Shown here in pieces: positions 1 through 4,846 of a stretch of DNA of 9,539 nt. The stretch covers positions 1 to 9,539 of the forward strand of contig CAINOM010000167.1 of the NCBI GenBank assembly GCA_903851455.1, in the 5' to 3' direction. Source of the DNA: an uncultured Bacteroidota bacterium. GTDB lineage: Bacteria > Bacteroidota > Bacteroidia > Chitinophagales > Chitinophagaceae. Position 1 is the stretch's first letter. Each line of letters starts with the position of its first letter. The notes beneath the pieces were generated by a model. It had not been told where the DNA came from and did not search any database. It saw only the letters and a list, made by a program, of their open reading frames with translations. A program made the translations under genes and the position numbers.

Positions 1-93
1 ACTGAATATAGTGATACGCTGCACCCGGTTGTTGATGCGATGTGGAAATGGGGTGAGGAACACAGAAAGAGAATTACAGGAAAAATAAAATAA
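1..93 (+). CDS. HxlR-family transcriptional regulator, C-terminal fragment
   Basis: Frame 1 is open from the window edge and ends at TAA 91-93, giving the last 30 residues (TEYSDTLHPVVDAMWKWGEE, then a basic tail). The pattern Y-S-x-T-x-x-x-x-P-V-x-x-A-M-x-x-W-G is the usual end of HxlR/MarR-like winged-helix regulators, where the wing ends in a tyrosine-rich turn followed by the C-terminal dimerisation helix. The family are small (about 100-130 aa) cytoplasmic DNA-binding proteins that often respond to redox or electrophile stress and commonly control a divergent neighbour; that neighbour would lie outside the window. The gene points toward the tRNA and is separated from it by a hairpin terminator. 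The call rests on the short tail only, so the DNA-binding helix and any sensing cysteine cannot be judged. Confidence 0.72.
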   Translation, partial: TEYSDTLHPVVDAMWKWGEEHRKRITGKIK

Positions 94-170
94 ACTGCCG
101 CATACAGAGAACTTTCTAACTTTTTGTACTAAGTTTCCTAAATGCTGACTAAAATAAACCTTTTAAAACG

Positions 171-199
171 ATGAAACCCGCTACAGAAGCGGGTTTCAT
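171..199. terminator. Strong hairpin terminator, probably bidirectional
   Basis: ATGAAACCCGC (171-181) pairs perfectly with GCGGGTTTCAT (189-199), an 11-bp stem with a 7-nt loop (182-188). On the + strand it is followed by a short T-rich stretch (TTTTC). On the - strand the stem is followed by CGTTTTAAAAGG. It lies between the HxlR gene (+) and the tRNA (-), which converge, so it probably stops transcripts from both sides. The tRNA 3' end is only 11 nt away. Confidence 0.85.
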
Positions 200-210
200 T
201 TTCATCGTTG

Positions 211-284
211 TCGGGACGACAAGATTCGAACTTGCGACCCCATGACCCCCAGCCATGTGCGCTACCGGGCTGCGCTACGTCCCG
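211..284 (-). tRNA. tRNA-Pro, anticodon GGG
   Basis: The - strand folds as a complete 74-nt tRNA. The acceptor stem CGGGACG (284-278) pairs fully with CGTCCCG (218-212), with discriminator A at 211. The D arm contains AGCGCAGCCCGGTAGCGC, typical of bacterial tRNA-Pro. The anticodon stem is CATGG/TCATG with one G-U pair, and the loop CTGGGGG places GGG in the anticodon, which reads CCC and CCU. The T arm is GCAAG-TTCGAAT-CTTGT. CCA is not encoded (CAA follows), so it would be added by the CCA-adding enzyme. Transcription starts from the promoter at 304-335 and ends at the hairpin 171-199. Confidence 0.96.
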
Positions 285-303
285 CAAAACCCTAAAAGGA
301 CGG

Positions 304-335
304 CAAAGGTAGTTGAATAATTTTTATACACCAAA
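304..335 (-). promoter_or_regulatory. Bacteroidota-type promoter of tRNA-Pro
   Basis: Read on the - strand, TTTG (335-332), a 20-nt spacer and TACCTTTG (311-304) match the Bacteroidota primary sigma consensus TTTG / TAnnTTTG. The predicted start is about 6-8 nt downstream, leaving a leader of roughly 12-14 nt before the tRNA 5' end at 284. The -33 box lies inside the last codons (QFGV-stop) of the DUF1569 gene, so the tRNA promoter overlaps coding sequence. Confidence 0.75.
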
Positions 336-782
336 CTGCGACAGGTGATGGTCCAGGTGTTTGTAGAACATATTGTTCCACTCGGTCTTTGATAGCTTGT
401 CAAAAGAGAGCGACTCCTTGTTGTCAAAGTGGCTTTCGCCCAGTTGTTGCGTCTTTTTGATATAATTGATCAGCCGTTCTTTCTCTGTGTTAAACTCCTT
501 TTCGGTAGTCATAAGGAACGCAGGACCGGTGCGGCTGTTGTGCTTATAAGGCTTTTCGCTTACCACTGCATTTTTTACAAATGTCTTCAGCATAAACTTC
601 AATAAACCCTTGGGCGCCGCATGCTTGTTTTCATAGACCATTTCGTAGGTCACACAGCAATGTGCCAGCATCTGCCCCACAGTCATCTTACCCCATTTGG
701 GTTGTGTAGCGGGTGTAAGCTTATTGATACGCCCGATGACGCCTTCAGCAACTTTCTGATCAAAAATATTAGGTAACGCCAT
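324..782 (-). CDS. DUF1569 / DinB-like four-helix protein
   Basis: This 152-aa cytoplasmic protein (ATG at 782-780) resembles the DUF1569 family of the DinB/YfiT-like putative metalloenzyme superfamily. Visible hallmarks are the N-terminal stretch W-G-K-M-T-V-G-Q-M-L-A-H (residues 30-41), where H41 sits where the first metal ligand is expected, and the C-terminal K-T-E-W-N-N-M-F-Y-K-H-L-D-H-H (132-146), supplying H142 and H146 in an HxxxH arrangement. The length is normal for the family. Substrates are unknown for DUF1569; relatives include bacillithiol- and mycothiol-dependent transferases. It lies 42 nt downstream of folE on the same strand and could share its transcript, but no functional link to pterins is evident. 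The tRNA promoter begins in its last codons. The family call is fairly firm; the function is not known. Confidence 0.82.
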   Translation of the reverse strand: MALPNIFDQKVAEGVIGRINKLTPATQPKWGKMTVGQMLAHCCVTYEMVYENKHAAPKGLLKFMLKTFVKNAVVSEKPYKHNSRTGPAFLMTTEKEFNTEKERLINYIKKTQQLGESHFDNKESLSFDKLSKTEWNNMFYKHLDHHLSQFGV

Positions 783-824
783 GTTTTGCTTTTGTTTAGT
801 TGGTAAAACTCCGATAAACTATCC

Positions 825-1421
825 CTACTTCAGATCGTGGGAAATAAGCTTTAAAAACTCGCTGCGGGTCTCATTTTTCATGAACTGGCCGCTGAATGCT
901 GATGTAGTGGTGATGCTGTTCTGCTTCTGTACACCGCGCATCATCATGCACAGGTGCTGTGCCTCTATGACCACGCCCACACCCAGGGGGTTAAGTGTTT
1001 CCTGTATCACATCCAGTATCTGGTGGGTCATGCGCTCCTGCACCTGCAACCTGCGGCTGAAACACTCTACCACATGGGCCAGTTTGCTCAGCCCCGTGAT
1101 AACACCATTGGGTATATACGCTATGTGTGCTTTGCCAAAGAACGGCAGCATATGGTGCTCACACAGTGAGTAGAGCTCTATATTTTTCACCAGCACCATC
1201 TCGTTATACGACTCATGAAACATAGCAGATTTAAGTATCTGCGCAGCATCCATGGTATACCCCTGGGTGATGAACTGCATAGCCTTGGCCACGCGCTCCG
1301 GCGTCTTTAGCAGGCCTTCCCTTTCCGGGTCTTCTCCTACAGCCTCCAGTACACCACGGTAGTGCTCCTTGAGCCCTTCCGTAACCTCCTCATCGTAGTA
1401 CTCCTTCTTATGATATGCCAC
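825..1421 (-). CDS. folE: GTP cyclohydrolase I (FolE, type IA)
   Basis: FolE converts GTP to 7,8-dihydroneopterin triphosphate, the first step toward folate, queuosine and biopterin. The 198-aa product has all the expected sites: zinc ligands C87 and H90 in [10 protein letters not shown] and C158 in [14 protein letters not shown], with the catalytic-region histidines H89 and H156. G-L-S-K-L-A-H (110-116) and Q-E-R-M-T (128-132) are also family hallmarks, and the early segment E-G-L-L-K-T-P-x-R-V (35-44) is typical. The intact Cys/His zinc set argues for the ordinary zinc enzyme, not the FolE2 type. The start is GTG at 1421-1419; no in-frame ATG lies upstream before a TAG, and the next internal Met (residue 48) would remove conserved sequence. 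It follows the PTPS homologue, separated by 79 nt that contain a palindromic repeat, and is followed by the DUF1569 gene. Confidence 0.97.
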   Translation of the reverse strand: MAYHKKEYYDEEVTEGLKEHYRGVLEAVGEDPEREGLLKTPERVAKAMQFITQGYTMDAAQILKSAMFHESYNEMVLVKNIELYSLCEHHMLPFFGKAHIAYIPNGVITGLSKLAHVVECFSRRLQVQERMTHQILDVIQETLNPLGVGVVIEAQHLCMMMRGVQKQNSITTTSAFSGQFMKNETRSEFLKLISHDLK

Positions 1422-1473
1422 AACATTATTTTGATAAGCGTTAAAAATTACCCGCTATAGATGCGCAACATCT

Positions 1474-1500
1474 CCTCTCCTTCGGAGAGGCCGGGAGAGG
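1474..1500. repeat. REP-like GC-rich palindrome between ptpS and folE
   Basis: CCTCTCC (1474-1480), loop TTC, and GGAGAGG (1484-1490) form a perfect 7-bp hairpin. GGAGAGG is nearly repeated at once as GGGAGAGG (1493-1500), ending flush against the TGA stop of the PTPS gene at 1501-1503. The composition differs sharply from the A/T-rich sequence beside it. From memory, similar CTCTCC-TTC-GGAGAG elements are scattered through many Bacteroidota genomes; this was not checked here. It could act as a mobile REP-like repeat or as an mRNA-stabilising hairpin or attenuator between the two genes. No T-run follows it on the - strand. Confidence 0.6.
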
Positions 1501-1914
1501 TCATCCAAAGTACTCAACATATATTTTGGGGGTCTCCACCAGCTTCACGCAGTGCAGTTTCACACTGCCTCCCTGCTCTATGTGCGGCTTCAGTTCCTCC
1601 CATATGCCCATGGCAAAGTTCTCTGCGCTGGTAAACTTACCTTTCATAAAGTCCACGTCCAGGTTCAGGTTGCGGTGGTCTACTTTTTCCACTATTACGT
1701 CCTGTATTAGCTTTCCCAGCGTTTTGGCATTATAGATAAAGCCTGTTTCGGGATGTGGTACCCCCTTTATGGTCACATGCAGCTCGTAGTTGTGCCCATG
1801 CCAGTTCTCATTGGCACATTTGCCAAAGACCTCTTTGTTTTCTTCATCACTCCAGGTCTTGTTCTCCAGTTTGTGCGCGGCATTAAAATGCTCTACGCGT
1901 GTGAGGTATACCAT
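1501..1914 (-). CDS. queD: 6-pyruvoyl/6-carboxy-tetrahydropterin synthase family (QueD/PTPS)
   Basis: This 137-aa enzyme of the PTPS/QueD family acts on dihydroneopterin triphosphate, the product of the neighbouring FolE. The zinc ligands are H14 (F-N-A-A-H), H39 and H41 (W-H-G-H-N-Y). The catalytic cysteine is C33 and the partner pair is D79-H80 (K-V-D-H-R-N-L-N-L-D). E127 in K-L-V-E-T is the expected pterin-anchoring glutamate. The spacing C-x5-HGH matches animal PTPS; typical QueD has C-x3-HGH. The product could therefore be 6-carboxytetrahydropterin for queuosine or 6-pyruvoyl-tetrahydropterin for biopterin. The symbol follows usual bacterial naming and is not proven. ATG at 1914-1912 is preceded by a TAATTTTG promoter box giving a very short leader. 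folE lies downstream in the same orientation. Confidence 0.9.
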   Translation of the reverse strand: MVYLTRVEHFNAAHKLENKTWSDEENKEVFGKCANENWHGHNYELHVTIKGVPHPETGFIYNAKTLGKLIQDVIVEKVDHRNLNLDVDFMKGKFTSAENFAMGIWEELKPHIEQGGSVKLHCVKLVETPKIYVEYFG

Positions 1915-1931
1915 TGCTCTTATTTAGGGTG

Positions 1932-1939
1932 CAAAATTA
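1932..1939 (-). promoter_or_regulatory. -7 promoter box of ptpS/queD-folE
   Basis: TAATTTTG followed by C, on the - strand, is an exact match to TAnnTTTG. The expected transcript start is about 1925, some 10 nt before the ATG at 1914. No clear TTG box is seen at the usual distance upstream. It points away from a similar box at 1999-2006. Confidence 0.55.
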
Positions 1940-1998
1940 GTGAACTTGAGGGAAATAACCCTTGATATGCGTTTTCCGTCGCTTCCGGCAGGAAAACT

Positions 1999-2006
1999 TA
2001 ATTTTG
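1999..2006 (+). promoter_or_regulatory. -7 promoter box of mqnB
   Basis: TAATTTTG followed by C is an exact match to TAnnTTTG and identical to the divergent box at 1932-1939. The predicted start near 2013 leaves a leader of about 20 nt before the ATG at 2033. A second, weaker box TTACTTTG lies at 2008-2015. No convincing -33 element is visible. Confidence 0.5.
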
Positions 2007-2032
2007 CTTACTTTGTTATCCCACTTACGGTT

Positions 2033-2689
2033 ATGAATATACTGATCGCTGCCGCCACAGACGCTGAAATAGCGCCGCTAAATGCTTACTTCCAACAGGC
2101 ATCTTTGCCCGGAACCATCACCGGCGGCGTCATAATTACCGGCGTGGGCATGCTCAACACCACCTATGAGCTCACCAAACATCTGCAGTCAAGCCGGTAT
2201 GACCTCGTACTGCAGGTAGGCGTAGCCGGCAGCTATGTGAACAGCCGGAAACCCGGTGACGTGGTCTTTGTCACGAGCGACCGCTACGGCGACCTCGGTG
2301 CTGAAGACCACGATGACTACCTCGATATTTTTGAAATGGGCCTGATAAATCCCAATGTCACGCCGTTTATTAATGGCACCCTCCTTACACCGCTGCTGCC
2401 AGTGCACAACCGCATAAAACTGCCACAGGTATCCGGCCTCACCGTGAACACGGTAACCGGCAGCGAACGAACCGTTGCAAAGCGAAAGGACAAATATCAT
2501 TGTGATGTGGAGACCATGGAAGGCGTAGCGCTCCACTATCTATGCCTTCGCGAAAAAGTAGCCTTTGCCCAGGTGCGTGCCATCTCCAATTACGTAACCC
2601 CCCGCGATAAAAGCCAGTGGCAGATGAAGGACGCCATTATAAACTTAAACAAATGGCTCATAGATTTTATTAACCTCCTTTCGCACTAA
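2033..2689 (+). CDS. mqnB: Futalosine hydrolase (MqnB)
   Basis: MqnB removes the purine base from futalosine (or 6-amino-deoxyfutalosine) to give dehypoxanthine futalosine in the futalosine route to menaquinone. The 218-aa product has the nucleoside phosphorylase/MTAN fold: the start MNILIAAATDAEI (1-13) with an acidic pair at D10/E12, G-V-G-x-L-N-T-T (37-44), Q-V-G-V-A-G-S (61-67), V-E-T-M-E-G-V-A (159-166) for ribose contacts, and S-N-Y-V-x-x-R-D-x-x-x-W (185-196), a signature I associate with MqnB rather than MTA/SAH nucleosidase. ATG 2033 is chosen because the frame can extend upstream to 1940 only by adding 31 non-conserved residues that run through the promoter. mqnD follows 71 nt downstream, which supports the assignment strongly. 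Confidence 0.93.
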   Translation: MNILIAAATDAEIAPLNAYFQQASLPGTITGGVIITGVGMLNTTYELTKHLQSSRYDLVLQVGVAGSYVNSRKPGDVVFVTSDRYGDLGAEDHDDYLDIFEMGLINPNVTPFINGTLLTPLLPVHNRIKLPQVSGLTVNTVTGSERTVAKRKDKYHCDVETMEGVALHYLCLREKVAFAQVRAISNYVTPRDKSQWQMKDAIINLNKWLIDFINLLSH

Positions 2690-2696
2690 CGTCACC

Positions 2697-2704
2697 TACC
2701 TTTG
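2697..2704 (+). promoter_or_regulatory. Candidate -7 box upstream of mqnD
   Basis: TACCTTTG is an exact match to TAnnTTTG and lies just after the mqnB stop (2687-2689). No TTG box is found about 20 nt upstream, so it is either a weak or regulated internal promoter or chance. It would start transcription near 2711, at the edge of the palindrome 2711-2728. Confidence 0.4.
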
Positions 2705-2710
2705 CTAACT

Positions 2711-2728
2711 CAGGTGAATTTTCACCTG
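2711..2728. promoter_or_regulatory. Perfect palindrome in the mqnB-mqnD gap
   Basis: CAGGTGAA (2711-2718), TT, and TTCACCTG (2721-2728) form a perfect inverted repeat with 8-bp arms. It begins about 7 nt after the candidate -7 box, so it could be an operator at the transcription start or a hairpin at the 5' end of the mqnD message. No T-run follows closely enough for an efficient terminator, although ATTTTT appears at 2737-2742. No known regulator is recognised. Confidence 0.5.
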
Positions 2729-2760
2729 GAATTTGGATTTTTAAATTTGGAGTTTAGAAA

Positions 2761-3591
2761 ATGAAATTGACCCTCGGCTTTAGCCCCTGCCCCAACGACA
2801 CCTTTATATTCGATGCCATGGTGAATGGCCACATAGACACCATGGGCATAACGTTCGACTATGTGATGGAAGACGTGGCTACACTCAACCAATGGGCAGA
2901 GCACGGCAAACTCGATATCACCAAGCTCAGCTACAGCACCTTTCTACACACTGTGAATCAATATGCATTGCTGCACAGCGGCAGCGCCCTCGGCGAGGGT
3001 GTTGGCCCGTTGCTGGTTTCCAAAAAACCACTCGATCTTTCTGAAATAGATACCTTTAAAATAGCCATTCCGGGTTTCAATACCACCGCCAATCTTCTGC
3101 TCTCACTTGCATTTCCTCAGGCCAAGAACAAAACCGAAATGATATTCAGCGACATAGAATCCGCCGTGCTAAGCGGTGAATATGATGCCGGGCTGATGAT
3201 TCACGAAGGCCGCTTCACCTATCAAAGCAAGGGCCTCACGAAGCTCATAGACCTCGGCGACTGGTGGGAGCAAACCACCCATGCAGCCATACCATTGGGC
3301 GGCATCGTCATCCGCCGCAGCGTTGATAAAGAGCTGTGTGCTACAGTAGATAAGATAATAAAGGAAAGCCTTGCCTGGTCATGGAAACGCTATCCCGAAC
3401 TCACTCCGTTTATTACCAGTAACGCGCAGGAAATGGAAGAGTCAGTAATGCGCCAGCACATAAACCTCTATGTGAATGACTACACTACAGACCTCGGTGA
3501 AAAAGGTCGCAATGCCATCGGCACATTATTCGAAAAAGCGAAGGCTGGTGGATTGATAAAAGGGGAATTGCCGGAGAGTATCTTTTACTAA
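2761..3591 (+). CDS. mqnD: 1,4-dihydroxy-6-naphthoate synthase (MqnD)
   Basis: MqnD converts cyclic dehypoxanthine futalosine to 1,4-dihydroxy-6-naphthoate, the ring precursor of menaquinone in the futalosine route. The 276-aa protein has the two-lobed periplasmic-binding-protein-like fold of the MqnA/MqnD family: S-P-C-P-N-D-T-F (8-15), K-L-S-Y (55-58), G-S-A-L-G-E-G-V-G-P-L (74-84), I-P-G-F-N-T-T-A (103-110) and G-L-M-I-H-E-G-R-F (144-152), where H148 is the catalytic histidine proposed for the family. The segment SPCPNDTF distinguishes MqnD from MqnA. Length is normal and there is no signal peptide, so it is cytoplasmic. This is one of the few genes here with a clear ribosome site: GGAG at 2749-2752, 8 nt before the ATG. 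It follows mqnB and ends 3 nt from the stop of the convergent higA. Confidence 0.96.
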   Translation: MKLTLGFSPCPNDTFIFDAMVNGHIDTMGITFDYVMEDVATLNQWAEHGKLDITKLSYSTFLHTVNQYALLHSGSALGEGVGPLLVSKKPLDLSEIDTFKIAIPGFNTTANLLLSLAFPQAKNKTEMIFSDIESAVLSGEYDAGLMIHEGRFTYQSKGLTKLIDLGDWWEQTTHAAIPLGGIVIRRSVDKELCATVDKIIKESLAWSWKRYPELTPFITSNAQEMEESVMRQHINLYVNDYTTDLGEKGRNAIGTLFEKAKAGGLIKGELPESIFY

Positions 3592-3594
3592 AGC

Positions 3595-3891
3595 CTATGA
3601 AGCCTGTGCAAAATGCTGTATCGATTTTCGGTTAACTTTCTTTTCAGCATACCAGAGCTCGTAATTCTTTTGCAGGTTAACCCAGAACTGAGCAGTATTC
3701 CCAAAAGCTTCCGATAGTTTTACCGCCAACTCAGGACTAATGCCTGCCCGCTCGTTTACCACTGCGGAAAGATTTGCACGAGCAATATTTAGCCCTTTAG
3801 CAACCTCGGTAATGGTAAGGTTCCGCTCCTTAATGAAATCTTCTCTCAATATCTCACCCGGATGCACAGGTGCTAATCCACGTTTCAACAT
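3595..3891 (-). CDS. higA: HigA-family antitoxin (Xre/VapI HTH)
   Basis: This 98-aa protein starts at ATG 3891-3889. It opens with A-P-V-H-P-G-E-I-L-R-E-D-F (7-19), the hallmark of the HigA/VapI antitoxin family. A helix-turn-helix spans about residues 26-49 (I-T-E-V-A-K-G-L-N-I-A-R-A-N-L-S-A-V-V-N), followed by the helices I-S-P-E-L-A-V-K-L-S-E-A-F (51-63) and the conserved Q-F-W-V-N-L-Q-K-N-Y-E-L-W (68-80). It neutralises the HigB RNase encoded just upstream (11-nt gap) and, with the toxin, should repress their shared promoter. The toxin-first gene order is normal for higBA. Its stop lies 3 nt from the convergent mqnD stop. Confidence 0.93.
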   Translation of the reverse strand: MLKRGLAPVHPGEILREDFIKERNLTITEVAKGLNIARANLSAVVNERAGISPELAVKLSEAFGNTAQFWVNLQKNYELWYAEKKVNRKSIQHFAQAS

Positions 3892-3902
3892 ATTTTCTGT
3901 TT

Positions 3903-4181
3903 TTAATGATAATCTAAATAGTCAACATCATATACATCGCCAGCATGGAAACGAAAAATGATTCGATAGTTGCCGGTGACAGTCAGCGCCCAAAAACCAG
4001 CATATTCGCCTTTTAACTTGTGCACACCATATCCGAGTTTCTTGATATCATCTTCCGACGTCACCGCATCAAGCATATCAAATATTCTCCTGATCTTGCT
4101 CAATTGACCAGATGGTAACTTGATGCCCAATCCTTCCTCATAAAACATTCGTAGTCCTTTATGGCTAATGCTTATGACCAT
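3903..4181 (-). CDS. higB: HigB-family toxin (RelE-fold mRNA interferase)
   Basis: HigB toxins cleave mRNA on the ribosome. The 92-aa product from ATG 4181-4179 has the family pattern: S-H-K-G-L-R-M-F-Y (6-14) at the start, H54-K-L-K-G in the middle, W-A-L-T-V-T-G-N-Y-R-I-I-F-R-F (64-78) and the end D-V-D-Y-L-D-Y-H. H54, K57, D90, Y91 and H92 fall at the positions I recall as active-site residues of the well-studied Proteus HigB, also 92 aa, so the toxin appears intact. A TTG two codons upstream (4187) could extend the frame but lies inside the -7 promoter box, so ATG 4181 is preferred. higA follows after 11 nt. The message would be nearly leaderless. Confidence 0.92.
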   Translation of the reverse strand: MVISISHKGLRMFYEEGLGIKLPSGQLSKIRRIFDMLDAVTSEDDIKKLGYGVHKLKGEYAGFWALTVTGNYRIIFRFHAGDVYDVDYLDYH

Positions 4182-4184
4182 ATG

Positions 4185-4215
4185 CAAATGTAATGTGTAA
4201 TGTTACACGATACAA
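4185..4215 (-). promoter_or_regulatory. higBA promoter
   Basis: On the - strand, TTG (4215-4213), a 20-nt spacer and TACATTTG (4192-4185) match the Bacteroidota consensus. The -7 box ends only 3 nt before the HigB start codon at 4181, so transcription would start at or next to the ATG, giving a leaderless or nearly leaderless mRNA. Confidence 0.7.
4195..4208. promoter_or_regulatory. Candidate HigA operator (inverted repeat)
   Basis: GTGTAA (4195-4200), TG, and TTACAC (4203-4208) form a perfect inverted repeat lying wholly inside the spacer between the -33 and -7 boxes of the higBA promoter. HigA antitoxins typically repress their own operon by binding such repeats through the Xre helix-turn-helix. 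Binding here would block polymerase directly. A further TGTAATG at 4190-4196 overlaps the left arm. Confidence 0.65.
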
Positions 4216-4231
4216 TTTTTTTCGCAAAATT

Positions 4232-4762
4232 CTAGTCCTTCAGAATATACAGATCTGGTAAATTCCTCCCCAGTCCATCATAATCCAGCCCATACCCAAC
4301 CACAAATTTGTTCTCGATATTAAAGGCGTTGAAATCGGCCTTGATGTCGTATTTCAGCGCTTCCGGTTTGGAAAGAAAGGTAGCGATCTTTACGGAAGCA
4401 GGGTTGCGGTGATGAATTTCCGGGAGAAAAGAGCTCAGCGTTTTACCGGTGTCGATGATGTCTTCCACTATAATGATGTGCCGGCCATGCAGGTCTTCTT
4501 CCATACCTATAGCCGTTACAACATTACCTGTCGATGAGGTACCCTTGTAGGATACAAGCTTAATAAACGATATCTCCGCTTCTATGCTCAGCCCGCGAAA
4601 CAGGTCTGCGGCAAAGATGAATGAACCATTCAGTATGCCGATCAGCAGCGGCTTTTTTCCGGCATATTCTTCATTGATCATTTCAGCGAGCTCATTCACC
4701 CGCTTCTGTATGTCTTCCCTCGTAATGAACGGAACGAATATTTTATCGTGTACCTGGACCAT
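4232..4762 (-). CDS. hpt: Hypoxanthine phosphoribosyltransferase
   Basis: Hpt salvages hypoxanthine (and guanine) with PRPP to give IMP (GMP) in the cytoplasm. The 176-aa product carries the PRPP-binding motif I-I-I-V-E-D-I-I-D-T-G-K-T-L (96-109), the substrate loop S-Y-K-G (71-74), G-I-L-N-G-S-F-I-F (42-50) and the C-terminal G-Y-G-L-D-Y-D-G-L-G-R-N-L-P-D-L (156-171) that holds the base. Length and order fit bacterial HPRT. ATG at 4762-4760 has no Shine-Dalgarno; the sequence before it is A/T-rich. A weak promoter (TTG, 22-nt spacer, TAAGTTTC at 4805-4798) may drive it. It lies 84 nt downstream of the glucosaminidase gene on the same strand and may also be read from there. Confidence 0.96.
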   Translation of the reverse strand: MVQVHDKIFVPFITREDIQKRVNELAEMINEEYAGKKPLLIGILNGSFIFAADLFRGLSIEAEISFIKLVSYKGTSSTGNVVTAIGMEEDLHGRHIIIVEDIIDTGKTLSSFLPEIHHRNPASVKIATFLSKPEALKYDIKADFNAFNIENKFVVGYGLDYDGLGRNLPDLYILKD

Positions 4763-4797
4763 GTTTTAAAAATTAAATGAGGATATTTCGTTTGGTA

Positions 4798-4830
4798 GAA
4801 ACTTATTGATTGCGTCTATGGATAACACAA
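4798..4830 (-). promoter_or_regulatory. Weak candidate promoter of hpt
   Basis: On the - strand, TTG (4830-4828), a 22-nt spacer and TAAGTTTC (4805-4798) match the Bacteroidota consensus except for the last base. The predicted leader to the hpt ATG is about 30 nt. It lies in the 84-nt gap after the glucosaminidase gene. Confidence 0.3.
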
Positions 4831-4846
4831 TGCCGTACCCTGGAGA

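Noticed and set aside
781..1173. + strand frame opposite folE
   Set aside because: It is the complement of highly conserved folE codons and has no family features.
1940..2032. 31-residue N-terminal extension of MqnB
   Set aside because: It runs through the promoter region, is not part of the family's usual N-terminus, and MNILIAA at 2033 is the typical start.
4182..4187. TTG start adding two residues to HigB
   Set aside because: It lies within the -7 promoter box, so it would not be in the mRNA; ATG 4181 gives the normal 92-aa length.
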